The translations under genes were made by a program, and so were the position numbers. 64,000 nucleotides of DNA from Zygnema circumcarinatum (lineage: Eukaryota > Streptophyta > Zygnematophyceae > Zygnematales > Zygnemataceae): positions 4,043,561 through 4,107,560 of the forward strand of contig CM074805.1 in the NCBI GenBank assembly GCA_037447605.1, in the 5' to 3' direction. Position 1 is the stretch's first letter. Every line of letters starts with the position of its first letter. Below, piece after piece: positions 15,978-27,900 of this stretch. The notes beneath the pieces are model-generated. The model searched no databases and was not told the DNA's origin. It saw only the letters and a program-made list of their open reading frames with translations.

Positions 15978-18900
15978 CGCGAGGCGAGCCCACTCGAGGA
16001 GAGCCGCGGGAGCAGGAAGGGAGGAAAGGAGAAGAGAGGGAGGGAGGGTGGGAAGGAGGGAGAGAGGGAGAGAGGGAGGGAGGGAGAGAGGGGAGGGGAG
16101 GGGAGGGAGGGAAGGAGGGCGAGGGAGACAGGGAGAGAGGGAGGGAGAGAGGGAGGGAGGGTCGTCGGCGCTGACCGGAAGGTACTACTCCATCGCCGTA
16201 CGGTACGGCGCCAGGTCCGCCTTGCGCTGGATATGTACGGTTTGACCACCTCTGGTCAAATGGGTGGGGCTGCCGTACGGTACGGCTGGCCCTACGGACT
16301 TCCGGGGCGGGCTGGCAGCTTTCGGGCAAAGGGAGGGAGGGAACATTTTCTCCGGGCAGCGGGCGGACCCCGCTGGAAATAAAAATCAATTTTATCGAGG
16401 GACAAAGTGGCGTCAGCAACCGCAGTTGACGTCAATAATTCGTTCCTGCGAACCAACGGGTTTTGTCTTTTTTTCTTTTTGTCCGTGAGCAGTCATGATG
16501 ATGTGAAGCGCCGTTGTCGTATGCGCGTGAACGCCCCTTATTGAGGCGCCGTAAAGCGCCCGTTTTTCTCGCGTGGCGCTTCCGAAGCGGCCGCGCGAGT
16601 TTTGTGTCCTGACGCAAAAGGACAACCATACCGTACGGTACCAAGCGCCGCCGACAGGTGCCAGCGCCCGAAAACGTTACGTCGTCCAGCTGGAAAAATT
16701 ACTCCCTCCAGATCGTCACTTTTTCCCTGCCCGTTATCGTACGGACGTCAGTACGGCCCGAATCTGTCCGTATGGCTCCGGGCGGCGGCGAGCGCCGCGT
16801 CCTCCGCCTCCAGCAGGCGCCACGTCGCGCTCGGCCTCGGGCCGTCCGCGGAAGTTCTTTGACCGCGCCAGCTCACCGCCCCGCTTTGGCTTGGGCGGTT
16901 TTTGGATTTATCTGCCGTCACCGTACGGCGATCCACGCACATGCGCCGCCGCCTGCCGCCGGGGCCGATCGCTAACCGCCGGCGGCGGGCGGGCGTGCCG
17001 CCCGGGGATGGGCCCGGTCCCCACGCGGCCGTACGGCGGGCTGGCGGGCGGGCGCGCGGGTCGCTGACCGGTCCCGCGAATTTCAGGCGGGCGGGCGGGC
17101 AAGTGGGCGTCAACTCCCCGCGGGCGGGGCCGGTCGGTTTCAACGCCGCGCGCGGCCGCTGGCGGCGTTACCTCGCACGAGCGGGAGGGTGGGCGGGCGG
17201 CGCCTGTCAGCGCGCAAGCCGCCAATCGCGACTGGGGCCGCGTCGCGAGTCGCGACAACAGACCTGACCCGCTTGCACGCGCGTCACGCCAGCCACGTGG
17301 CGCGAGCACATTCGCCGTCCGGGCAGGCGGGCGTGGAAGGCACAGCTCACGCCGGACCCGAGGCAGCGACGGCCCGCCCGCCCGCCCGCCCGGCGGGTCG
17401 GAGCATCAGCAGCTGGAGATGAACGCAGTTCCATGCCGGCGGTAACACGACGGCGCAACGCGGCGGAGGGGCCCCTCCGACCCTCCGCGTGAGGACAGTT
17501 GGCAGTTGAATTGTTGTGGCGCCTGCCGCTGTGTCTGGCTGGCTGTCTGTCGGAACTGGGGCGGGGGCGTTGTCGCTTTGTCATGTGTCAACTGCGTTCA
17601 ACTGCGTTTGAATGAGGGAGGAGAACCGTGCAGGAGTTGGAAACTGGCGGGGGAGAGTGATTTCAACCGAACTGGCATTCAACTCGCTGCAACCACTGGG
17701 ATAAAAACCGCCCACACGAGCCAGTCGGATGGATGCCGGAGGAGCGCAATAACTTCAATAAGGATAGGGCACGCCACATAAAACGTCGAACAACGAATCT
17801 TCCAGGGCGGGGCTCCACGAGCGGGTCCAGCCCGCGCCACGTCGGATGGCGCGTTGGCGTGCTCAGAAACCTGCGGGTTCCGCGAACTTGCGAAACCACG
17901 ATTGCTTTTGCCAGTGGGATCGCCGCCCCTTCGCTGTGTCCGCGAGCGGCGGTCGCGGCGCGCCGTTGGCTGCGAGCGAGCCGGCGGGCGCGGCAGCCAC
18001 GTGGCGCCGCGCGGTTGGACAGCACCTGGTTTCCGGTCAACGTTCGGATCGTCGAAGAGTGTTGCGGGAGAGTTTCGGGAACAGCTCTGACGTGGCAGCC
18101 ACGTTGACGCCACGTCGGCACAACGGGCCCCAAATGGACCCTGGGAACGCGGCGCACACTATGGCCAGACGTTGACGCGGGCGGACTCGTGTGTGTGTCG
18201 GTAATCGGTATTCAGTTAGAAGAGAAGTGGAGATGATGCCATGAAATGTACATGCACAAAATCATCATGGGAAACCACGACCATGGAACTGGTCGCACAG
18301 GACCTAAGCACAAAAGAAAAAATCTAGGAGCGGAAAGCTATGTCTAGGCTCAAGAACGTTTCAAGCCCTCTCTCGAAGCAGCCGCGAAGGTCGCCGATGT
18401 GCGGCACATCGCACATCACATCGCGCGGAGGGAGGGAGGGAGGGACACCACGGACCTCAAGGTCAAATTGGATAAGTTTCAGTATTTACCCCCTTGTTTT
18501 ATTCGGGTACGGAGGGACCCGAAGTTCGAGAGGTTACAACGTCCCTCGTCTCCAGATATAAAAATTTAATTTTCCAACCGTTCCCGCACGCGAAATTACA
18601 TGTTCAAAGTTGAACCACGTCAGCAAAGTTGAATGAAGTTGAACATGGAAACGGGAGCGTCTAACATGAATTATGTATGGATTGGAGTACCCCTCACGCC
18701 GATTACGTCACTATGTCGTTAGATGACGCCACAAAGCAGAAAAGTAGAAATTGCAAGGACTCGCTCCAGGACTTCACGGAGGCGTAACAGCCATTATTGG
18801 TTGAATGGTTTTGGATTGACCAACCGTTGGTTCGCAATTCGCCCAATGGTTGGAACCATTAGAGTCAATGGCTAATCCGCCAACCATTGTTAACGGTTGT

Positions 18901-19437
18901 TTTTTTGAACCAAACACTGGTTGGTGCCCATCCTTGCACAGTACAGTATAGCGTTCCTCGAACAGTTTGGGTAACTGATTGACCACTTGACTTCCTTGAG
19001 AACGCTAAAGATGCCACTTCTGACAGTTTCCATGTTGAATACTGCGCTGAATACAGCTGCAGTTGGGCGTTGAACTGCGCGGGAATCTATTTGACATGGA
19101 AGCGCGCCCTTTTTGGCAGCCATGGCGGATTGCAGGCTGCCTCTCCTGTTCGGCGCTGCGCGGGGAAGAAGCTCTTGAAGCTGCGACGCCATGGCAGCTG
19201 AGCACATTTCGTCCAGTATGGAAATGTCGGAACGCGAGGCATGTGCTCTTTCTCTTTTCTGAATCGTGTTGTCTGAGATTTGATAGCCAACCGTTTTCTT
19301 CCTCCTGATCCGTCTTTGAGTCTCGAGAGCTCTTATTCACCGTGGAGCTTAAGCATGGCACGATTGTTCCTTTCAAAAACCATGTCGAAGTTTGTTAAGC
19401 ATAGCTTAGTGCAAAGGAGTGCGTGAGAGTTTCACAG
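15978..19437. promoter_or_regulatory. GC-rich divergent interval between WRKY and AUG4
   Basis: About 16.0-18.2 kb is strongly GC-rich, unlike its surroundings, with no supported gene. 16014-16160 is a purine tract (GGGAGA units). From 16195 to 17040 the palindromes CCGTACGG, GTACGG or CGTACG occur repeatedly (near 16197, 16273, 16630, 16738, 16920 and 17029). CACGTG occurs at 17294-17299 and 17998-18003, with several CCACGTCGG-like variants near 17836 and 18090-18115. It probably holds both promoters. The first exon of AUG4 is expected within 19060-19437 but was not resolved. Confidence 0.45.
18232..18390 (+). repeat. Dispersed repeat family, copy 2
   Basis: Runs from GATGATGCCATGAAATGTAC through GGGAAACCACGA and CTAGGCTCAAGAACG to GCAGCCGCGAAGG. 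It aligns along its whole length with the minus strand of 1318-1501, and its first part aligns with 33978-34041. Confidence 0.7.
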
Positions 19438-22400
19438 GATGCTGAGAGTTGGCAGGATGACAGTCGAGCATCCGGAGCAAGCACAGAGCAGAGCACGAGG
19501 AAGGAGCGGGGCAGTCTTTGCAAGACGCGTCGCAACTTATTGGATCATGGTTTGCGAGTGCAGGCTCAGCATCGGTTTTCTGTCAGCCGTCGTGCCTACT
19601 ATCAAGCAATGGTGCGCTGTTTCTTTCCAAGTTTGTTTGTTTTTGAGTCTCAACTTTGCTGCTGTTTATTTATCTTAACCTCATTGTCACTCAATCCTTT
19701 CAAATGGATGTCTTTCTTATCTCGCATGTTCAAGGGAGGCCATTTGTTGGTAGAAAGTAAGCATTCTGCGCGTTGCCAGCTGACAATAAGTTAAAAATTA
19801 GCTTCGCACGTTCCTTACAGGTTGAAGCAATGGAGGGAAAAGAGAAGTACTAAGCAAGGAATGATGTAGTATACTCTGTAGCCTATGTTGCAGATTGTTC
19901 TAATGAGTATCTTGTGGATATATCACAAAACTAGTTTATCAAGAATTAGTAAGCTAGCTATCTTTGACTCGTGACGCCTGACCTGGCTCATGCTCTGAGA
20001 GGACGTGACACTTTCTTATTTGATTAGCTTCTGAATGTTGATCATCAGTTGGACTTGTTCGTCGCCCTTAGCTCACTTTAGGCATGCGTCCACTACCATG
20101 AGCAGGCACATGCTTCATATGACTTTTGTGGCATTCTGTTCTTTCTCTACATCCTTCTGAATCGTCCTGTTGCTTGCGTCTGCAGCTGGTGTACAATGAA
20201 GCCTTGGAACTGTTGACGAGCTTCCATCACGCGCGATCAGCTGTCACTGCTGGAACCCCTGAAGACGATGCTTTAAGGCAAGCTGGTCTGCAATGCCGTG
20301 CTGAGGTAAGACCATTTCGTGTACTCTCGGCACTTTTAAAAACACGGAACACCATAGGATTCCGTCGTATAAGTAACTGAGAGCCACATGTTCTTGTGCA
20401 CTTATAGGACATATATTTGTTTAAGGGCAGTAAAATTCGTAAAAGTCTGGCGACAATATTCATATTCATACTAATTTTTTTTTAGGAAATAGGATACAAA
20501 CGTGAGGCTGCAAACTATTAAAAGACTCAGACACAAAAGTAGAGTACACTTGTTTCTGTTAAGTGCACAATCCTATAGATTAGTGTTTGTGGTTTTTACG
20601 GTTTTTTAAATCTGAACATATGTAGGTGAAGGGAGTTCCCAGTTTTCTTCGCTTTATGTACTTTACCAGTTAAACATCTTATCCAGGAAATGGAAAATGT
20701 GCTGCTTTTCCATCTCTATTGTATCAATGTATAAGCTGGGAACTAATTGCAGTAACTCTGCTCCTTTGCAGGATTATGAGGCCTTGGAACACAGTTTGGC
20801 CCTGGCTCAGGCAGTGGAGCGTTTGCAGATACAGTTTCCTCTCAATGCAACAGACAGGGCGCATGAAGAAGGACATGCAAAACTTACAGGCAAAAACCAG
20901 GCGGACAGGAACGGGAATCAAGCAGAGAAGGAAAACGAGCCCTTTGCAGGAACCCATACGCATCTGCTGGGTGTCAAACGAGAAGATATTCAAAAGGGAG
21001 ACAGGTTTGAGGTAGTTTACTCTAATACTATAACCGGTTCCTTCATGGTCTGAATGAGCACTCGCTTTCGTGAGAGAAGGTCATCAGTATTTCAAGTGCT
21101 TCAGCTGAATGATGCTTGACGTTTGACCTTTGAGTGAGCTAGATTTGGACTCCACAAGCTCTAGAAAGCATATGCCCACTTGTTTACAAACAGTATTGCT
21201 TGCGGAACTGGAGGATAAAACGATTTGTCGCGGCGTTCAGGTGAAGAAAGATTATATACCGTCAAAGACAGGGCTTGCGTTGGTCTGATTGAGCTCAGCT
21301 TGTGTTGTTGGGCGATTATATGCGTAGTCTGGAAGCCGACGCGCAGTTTTGAATAAGACACTTGGGATTTTTTTTTTTTTTTTGAGTTTCTCTGAGTGGA
21401 AACATACTTTATTTTAATGCTGTTCCATTTACGTGAAAATTTAGTGCACTATGCAGTCAGGCCTTATGGAAGAGGTGGATGCACGACTGCATGCAAAGCA
21501 TCAGCGGTTGACTGCCATCTTGGAACCGCCCGCAGGTACGGTGACCGTGATTTGAAACTTGAATATGCCATTCCTTCGATTGTCTCACTATATCAGGAAG
21601 TCGCTACTTTTTGGACAGCTTTATCTGATACAGTGACGGTTATTTGGAGGTGTTTCAGATGTCGGAGAGAAAAGTGTTCCTGCTTCATCTCTAGCAGAGA
21701 GGTGAGAGGACTCGTCAATCACATTAATGTCTTGTTGAGCCTTGGGTTGTCAGTGGTTTGCTGCTGGTAGGATTAAGTATTTCTGGATGTGTTACGGACA
21801 TTGTGGAGGATGATTTCGAACATCACGGGAAGATTAAGGGAATTGATTTACAACTGAAACCGAACTGAGCTGATTTTAGTGCGGGTACTTGGTCGATGAG
21901 TGGCATAGTCTCCTTATATTCCTGTCTTGGATATTTCAAGCCGGCTATGGCCATACTCCGTCATTCTAAGTTTGAACCTTGATCGAGTGGCCTAGTCAGT
22001 TCTTTAAAGTATATAGCTCATGTGGAGAAGGCTCACAGGGTTCGGTATTTCGTCTGACTGTCGTCTAGAAAACAGAGCGCTGGCAACTGCACGAAGACTG
22101 GATACCAAGAAGGCTCAGCTTCGGCAGGAGGAAGAATCAGTAGCTCTACTCTACGAAAAGTATGAGCAGGTGAGTCAGCTTCCAATGCCTCGCCCTTTTT
22201 TGAAGGTCTGGGCAGTCCTAAAGTCTGGTTGTGAGATCCTGAAAGTATCATGTTTTTGGTACTGCTGAGGTTCCGCAACTTTTCCAAATGGTGCCTTGAT
22301 TAGGTCCTTATTCAGAACGTAGTTCTGTTATGAAATCCATCTGACATAAAGTCATGGACCACATTACCTTTCCGTTGAATGATGGGTCCCTTCTCTCCAG

Positions 22401-24312
22401 GAACAAGCGCAAAACTTGATGCTGTTGGTTGAAGTTGTGGAGCAGTACAAGCTTCAGCAATGGCGGCAGTATGTGAGTTGATTGCACATGTGCTTGTGTT
22501 AAGTTCATGCTATGCAGTTAACAGTGCACCAAGGCAGTGGGACATAACATAGGGCATCAAGGTTGTCCACTCTACAGCAGCATCCGATATTCTTCAAAAA
22601 CGAACAGTGGGATCATTTTCTTATTTTTGAACTTAGTGTATTTTACGTGCAAAACTCAATAATAATGAAAGTGCGTCCACCTCTGCGCAGTAGCTTTTCA
22701 GTGCCATTTAGAATGAGTGTATGGCTGGTGGACTATAAACAGAGCAATAAACTTACTGTATTTAACATTTGATCCTGCTTGACAGATTGCTCGTAAATGA
22801 TGTGCAGGAATATCTGAGGATGCAGCTTTTTTTCAAGAAGGCCGAAGTTCTCCAACAAGAGCTTAGGTTTGGCTCTCTCTCTTTGCTATTTTTCTACACC
22901 ATCAGCTTGTGAGTGGAATGCTGAAGTTTACACGAAGACTTTGAACTCAGTGGTTCCTCAGGCAGAGTGCACGAGCATCTCCAGCAGCTGCTGTTGAGGG
23001 TTTGTACGAGAAACTATTGCCTGACCGCATGGCGTAGTATACACCATCTTGAATTTATGTTGTGGCGTATCGTACCTTCTGTGCGGGTCAGTAGTCTTCT
23101 CTTTAAGTCTTAAGAAGGTTCGGTCGGTGTTCTGGGGACAGAGACATTCAGCAGAGCATACTGGAGGAGACGTATACCTCACAGACTGTGCCAGCGTTGC
23201 AAATCATCAGGTGCTTTTTCCTGACAGGAAACTCGCCGGATCAAGGTTTGATATGGTTTGATACGTTTTTTTCCTTCACCAACGTTGATTCCGATGCGTT
23301 ATTCACCACTTGCTTGATATATAGTTCAATGCATGTGTCATCTGGACTGACTCCCTAGTGGGCGACCGTTCTGCTTTTTTAAGTCCGAAGACTATTTATT
23401 TATTGACTACGTCTATTAGTTGAGTTTCATGCTGTTCTCTGAGAGGATGGCGACTGTGTGTTGTGTGGTGTGAACTGCAGGAAACATTTGGAGTCACAAA
23501 TTGGGGACCTCTCAGGCACGTTGGAGAAGGGGGTGAGTGACAGCTGCAAATATGTCCAAGGAAAAGTAGTCAACCCTGTAGTTCATCGAGCTACTTAAAG
23601 AAGAGAGACTTGGATTTCCTGTGTCCAGAAGTGGGGCTTCCTATTGGTTTAAGTCATTTTCATTGAAGGAGATAGACCGAAGGGAGAGAGGGAGGGCAGG
23701 AGGAAGTCCGACAAAAGGGAAGCAGCGGGACCGCTGTGAGTTTGGGGTAAGACCTGACATACTCTTGTCTGCAGCAACAACGTTGATTCCCCTCCTGCAA
23801 ACTCTCATGCAGAAGCAACGGCTACAAGAGTACGAGGAACTGGGCTTCAACTTTGCTGACCTGGCCCGCCGGTACAAGGACTCATCCAATGTAAGCGCTC
23901 GGGTGTTCATGAACCGAGTGTGATGCCTTTGCCCTGATACCTTCAGTGCCTTAAGTCATATGACACTTGAAAAGGTCTTGCACTTCTAGAAAACTGCACG
24001 GACCTGAGTGATGTCAGTTTCTTGCGGTTTATGTTGAACGAGCAATAGGTTCAACTTCCTGCCAAGCGTGTTTGAAACTTGATTCTCTCCGAGGTCGTTG
24101 GATGACAATGTAGATCTCTTAGTGGATCCCCTTGTCTGGATGTCATTAAGGTTTAGGTGAAAGTTTTTAGGGCTTTCAGGCTTTTTTGGGGTGGCGTACA
24201 CATTAACACTCTTGAGGGCTGTTTGAATGTGGTGCAGCTTTTGGAGGTCCAAAAATCGACATATGAGCAGCTCCTGGAGGAGTTTGAACCGCAGTCGGTG
24301 TCAGTCGAGTAG
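19438..24312 (+). CDS. Augmin complex subunit 4 (HAUS4-like), 5' end unresolved
   Basis: Role: subunit of the augmin (HAUS) complex, which recruits gamma-tubulin to existing microtubules for branching nucleation in the spindle and phragmoplast. Exons: 19438-19611, 20186-20305, 20772-21011, 21457-21535, 22069-22169, 22401-22472, 22808-22866, 23157-23210, 23481-23532, 23813-23890, 24238-24312. These 368 codons stay in phase. The order follows plant AUG4: RRAYYQAM-LVYNEALEL; DYEALEHSLALAQAVERLQ (AUG4 has YETLEHRLVVAE); LMEEVDARL; a coiled-coil stretch; SILEETYTSQTVPALQIIR (family LLLETYTP...ALHxIR); RLQEYEELGFNFADLARRY; and a final helix ending EEFEPQ. Exon 8 needs an unusual CAGAG acceptor; a one-codon alternative exists. 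The first exon, with the start codon, should lie in 19060-19437. ATGs at 19096 and 19191 are possible, but neither gives a clear AUG4 N-terminus. Confidence 0.85.
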
Positions 24313-24931
24313 CGGGACATTGAAACGAAGGCGTTGGGGATAGGCGGCAATAAACTCTGCATCGTTATATGTATCCAAGGAAATGCAGAAGTCTACTCGG
24401 AGTGTATATGAGCAATGCGGCCCTGGGTTTAAGCAATTGTCAGGGCCCTCTCCATCTTGACTTCGTCTACAGCTGATACGGAACCACTATTGGTAGTGGC
24501 TTGACAGGTGCGTATGGCTGTCATATTCAACGGAAACGTGCTCGACTGAATACAATCAAAATTCCGGATGCAGCACTGTCCCAGATGCGGTTGAGGCAAA
24601 CCGGGGCAGGGCAGAGAAGCCATCAAAGAAACTTGAGAGCACCTGTCAGTTCTCAAACAATGTGGACACCAGTGGGGATTTGAACATTATAAATATCTGA
24701 ACATTAAGGGGAACAACATTAAGACACATTCCCTGCCACCCTCTCTCTCCAACTGCCTGTCGACACACATCCATTGGTTTCTTAAATGATGGCGAGTGAC
24801 AGGCAGTCGCCGAATGAATCACAGATAGATTGCAAATGGATGCAAACAAATGACATATCAATGCTGTGCCGGATTCGAGCACATCCATCGGCAGGCGCAG
24901 AAAGAAGAGAGAGGGGAGGAGAGAGGGCGGC
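24313..24931. other. Convergent intergenic region AUG4/trigger factor
   Basis: It holds the two 3' ends and no recognisable gene. Short frames here carry no motifs. Confidence 0.5.
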
Positions 24932-27900
24932 CTATGATTTGATGACATAGGTGATATCGGCGCGATCCTTGATCCACTTCAAGACCTTCCTCTCCTTCAG
25001 CACAATCATGGCCTGCCCATCGCCCCAAGCCAACGGGTCAGCAGGAACACGCCTCAACAATCGACTTAACAACTTACTACTGAAATAACTCTCACAATTT
25101 TCCTCCACTCCCCCCTCTCCCCCATCTCCTCCGCTCCCCTCTTCCCCTTCTCCGCCTCTCCTCCCTCTCTCTCTCTCTAACTTGCAGTCTCTCTCTCTCA
25201 AGTTCTCGCTCTCCCACTCACCTCCCACCTCCAACACACACCAAGTTTTGTATCCAATCGGACACCCTTCTGCTTCACTTCTGCTTTACCCACGTCGTGC
25301 TCCGCCCCAAACTCACCTGTTCCCGAAGCTTCTCCTTGTCAAACACCCTCCCACTACCATTCTCCTCTTTCGAGTCCCCAGAAGTCGCCGCCTGGTCATC
25401 GAACACATACGTCTCGTCAAACATGGAGAGGTGAGATGCCAGCTCGGCCTCCAGCTCTTCCTCTGCAACCTGCACAACCGCCAACCCCCCTCGGCCCCCC
25501 GGTCGTCTTCACAGCTTAGAAAGGAAATGGGCACCTTAAGGACGTGCCAGAGCAATCTGTTCTTGTATAGCAGAATGGGCCGCAGCTATGTAATCATAGA
25601 AGACAAGCCCCAAAAGGTCCATTCTTCCTCATAACCTTATAAATGAAGAACTTCTCATGTTCTGCGACCATTCTGTCAAGGAAACTGCACGTTTAAGCAA
25701 ACCTGCGTCTCTGGTTCAAGGTTGTAAATAGCATCCATTGCGCAGGACTGCTTCATGAGCTGCTCAAGGTACGACCGTTTATCGGAGATGTAGGCATCCA
25801 TGGCCTTCTGTGTCGTTAGCAGTTTCAGTTGCTCTGTACTGAGCCTCAATTTCGCCTGCAAACAGATCCATTCCATTTCCATTTCTTAGCGGTTCAGTTG
25901 CGGGCTCCCTACAGTTCTGACTATGGCTTCACCTGCCGACGAACAGTCAGCATCAGTCCAAGAATATAATGCCAAAATGAAGAACCATAACCGGAATGTC
26001 AATGAACGTTGCAAGGACATTAACTGTGCCAGGAAGCTTTGAAAATTTAGCTGCCTACGCATTGTCCGGAAAAGCCTTCTTTACTTCCATAATACAGATT
26101 TGGCCGCTTTACATCTGCCCATCTGCCACGTGTATCATTAAGAGAATCTCACCTGTAAAGTGGTGAGGTAAAGCGCAAACTGGTTTTGGCCTTGCTGACG
26201 TATCAGAGATTCCGGAACCTCTACTTCGGACACCTGCGAGCCCAAGAGCAGATGTGGCTCGTCAACGCTCGAACAATCGTTTAAGGTTCCAAGATCAATC
26301 TGTTTTTCTAGTTCTTCGAATATAGGCAAAGCAGTTGATGTTTCTTAAAAAACAGCGGTGCCGTACCTCTCCCAGCAGACGCAGGATCTCCGTTGTGGCA
26401 GCCTGCTCCTTCGCATCATCCAATCGCTGTTGCTGCTTCCTTAGAAGAGCTTCTCGTGCCTGCACTCGGCAAAAGCCCATCTTAAGTCTTTACATGCAGT
26501 GAGAACTTATCCTTCATCAGCGCGTCACATGATGATAAATGGAACTGTGATGCCAGAACTCTACGCAATCCTTTGCGAAAGGAACGTGCTCCCCATTGCA
26601 ATACTCCACCCCCCCCACTCCTACTTGAGAATCAGGCACTTAAGTCTCTGTGCTTCAGTTTACTAGACTTTGCTTGCAGAGTATATACTGCAGAGCGGTA
26701 AGTTCGTCTCTCCCTTCAGTCCTGCCACTCTTTCCCTACTTCCGCTCCGTGCTCATGAAATGGGCAAAACCACCAAGGCGAAGTGTCATACATCTGCAAT
26801 CGTCGATGTTCCGGGGACCAATTTGTCTGCAATCGAGTCCTCTAATTCTGGAATTGAACGGGTAAATAGCTCCTTGCAGGTGACCTGCTCATTGACCATC
26901 CATCCCTCTCCACCCTTGATGAATGTGATGCATTGAACGCCAAGAAGACGATAAAGGCTGAACAAGAACAGGCCAAACAGAAGCAGGTTGTACTTAAAAT
27001 GGAATGCATTTGCCTTATGTTGAATCCATCCAGCACACCATACCGTGAAGCGGCCGGTGATGCCCTGAAGGGCCTCAAGGCCCCAATCATCCGGAAACAC
27101 TATGTCATAAACTCGCGTTTCTTCCCGTTGCATTCCCCACATACCCTCCACCAGCCCCGGCAGAAAGCTGCTCATGATGTTGTCGGTGTCAATCTGGCAG
27201 CCTGCAAAAAGCCCCTCCCAATACCTGAGCTTATAGCTGAGCCAATATAAACACAACTATCTAGGTTCTTCCTGGAACAATTAGCTTGCCCATTATCAAC
27301 AAGGTTGGAGGAAATTTACGTGCTCCCTTACCCTTCTCAACGCATGATATAATAAGATCGCCAGCTGTCCCATCCTCCTTTACTCGTGTGGCTGAGACAT
27401 CCATGATGGCCACGTCGCCTTTCTGCATCGATAAAACCCCAAAAAGTGTTCGTAAAAAAAAAGGCTGCAAGTGAGGTCTACCTATTGAAGGAAGTGAAAG
27501 ATGGCAATAAAACGCAATGAGGCTACCCAACCTCTTCAATGTACCACTACACGCGTTTCTCTGCCCAAGGCTCCTACTACCAAAGCAGCTTTGAAATAGT
27601 GTACAGCTCACCGGAAAGACAGGATACAAAAAGCAGCAAGTACCAATATCCTAATGCAAGATCCGCGGTAAGATAAGTTTGCTGCCTGCCCGTGCCTACG
27701 CATGCGGTGCCATTTACCTGCACTCCTCCTGTGTTGAGGGATACTCTAAGAGAGCCTTGGTCTTTCAGGAGATTCTGCAACTCCCTTTCTGCCTCCTCCT
27801 GGGGGTCCCCTACATCCATCTTTAACTCAAATTGAAGCTTTGCATAAGCCTTTTCACTTTTCCATCGCACTTCAGGCTCCACATCAATCCGCATTTCAAA

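Noticed and set aside
24932-25237. Treating the whole 24932-25237 frame as the last trigger factor exon
   Set aside because: The GERERGRRGGEGEEG-type stretch is GA-repeat intron. A GGGCAG acceptor at 25013 joins EKLREQ directly to AMIVLKERKV, as in the family.
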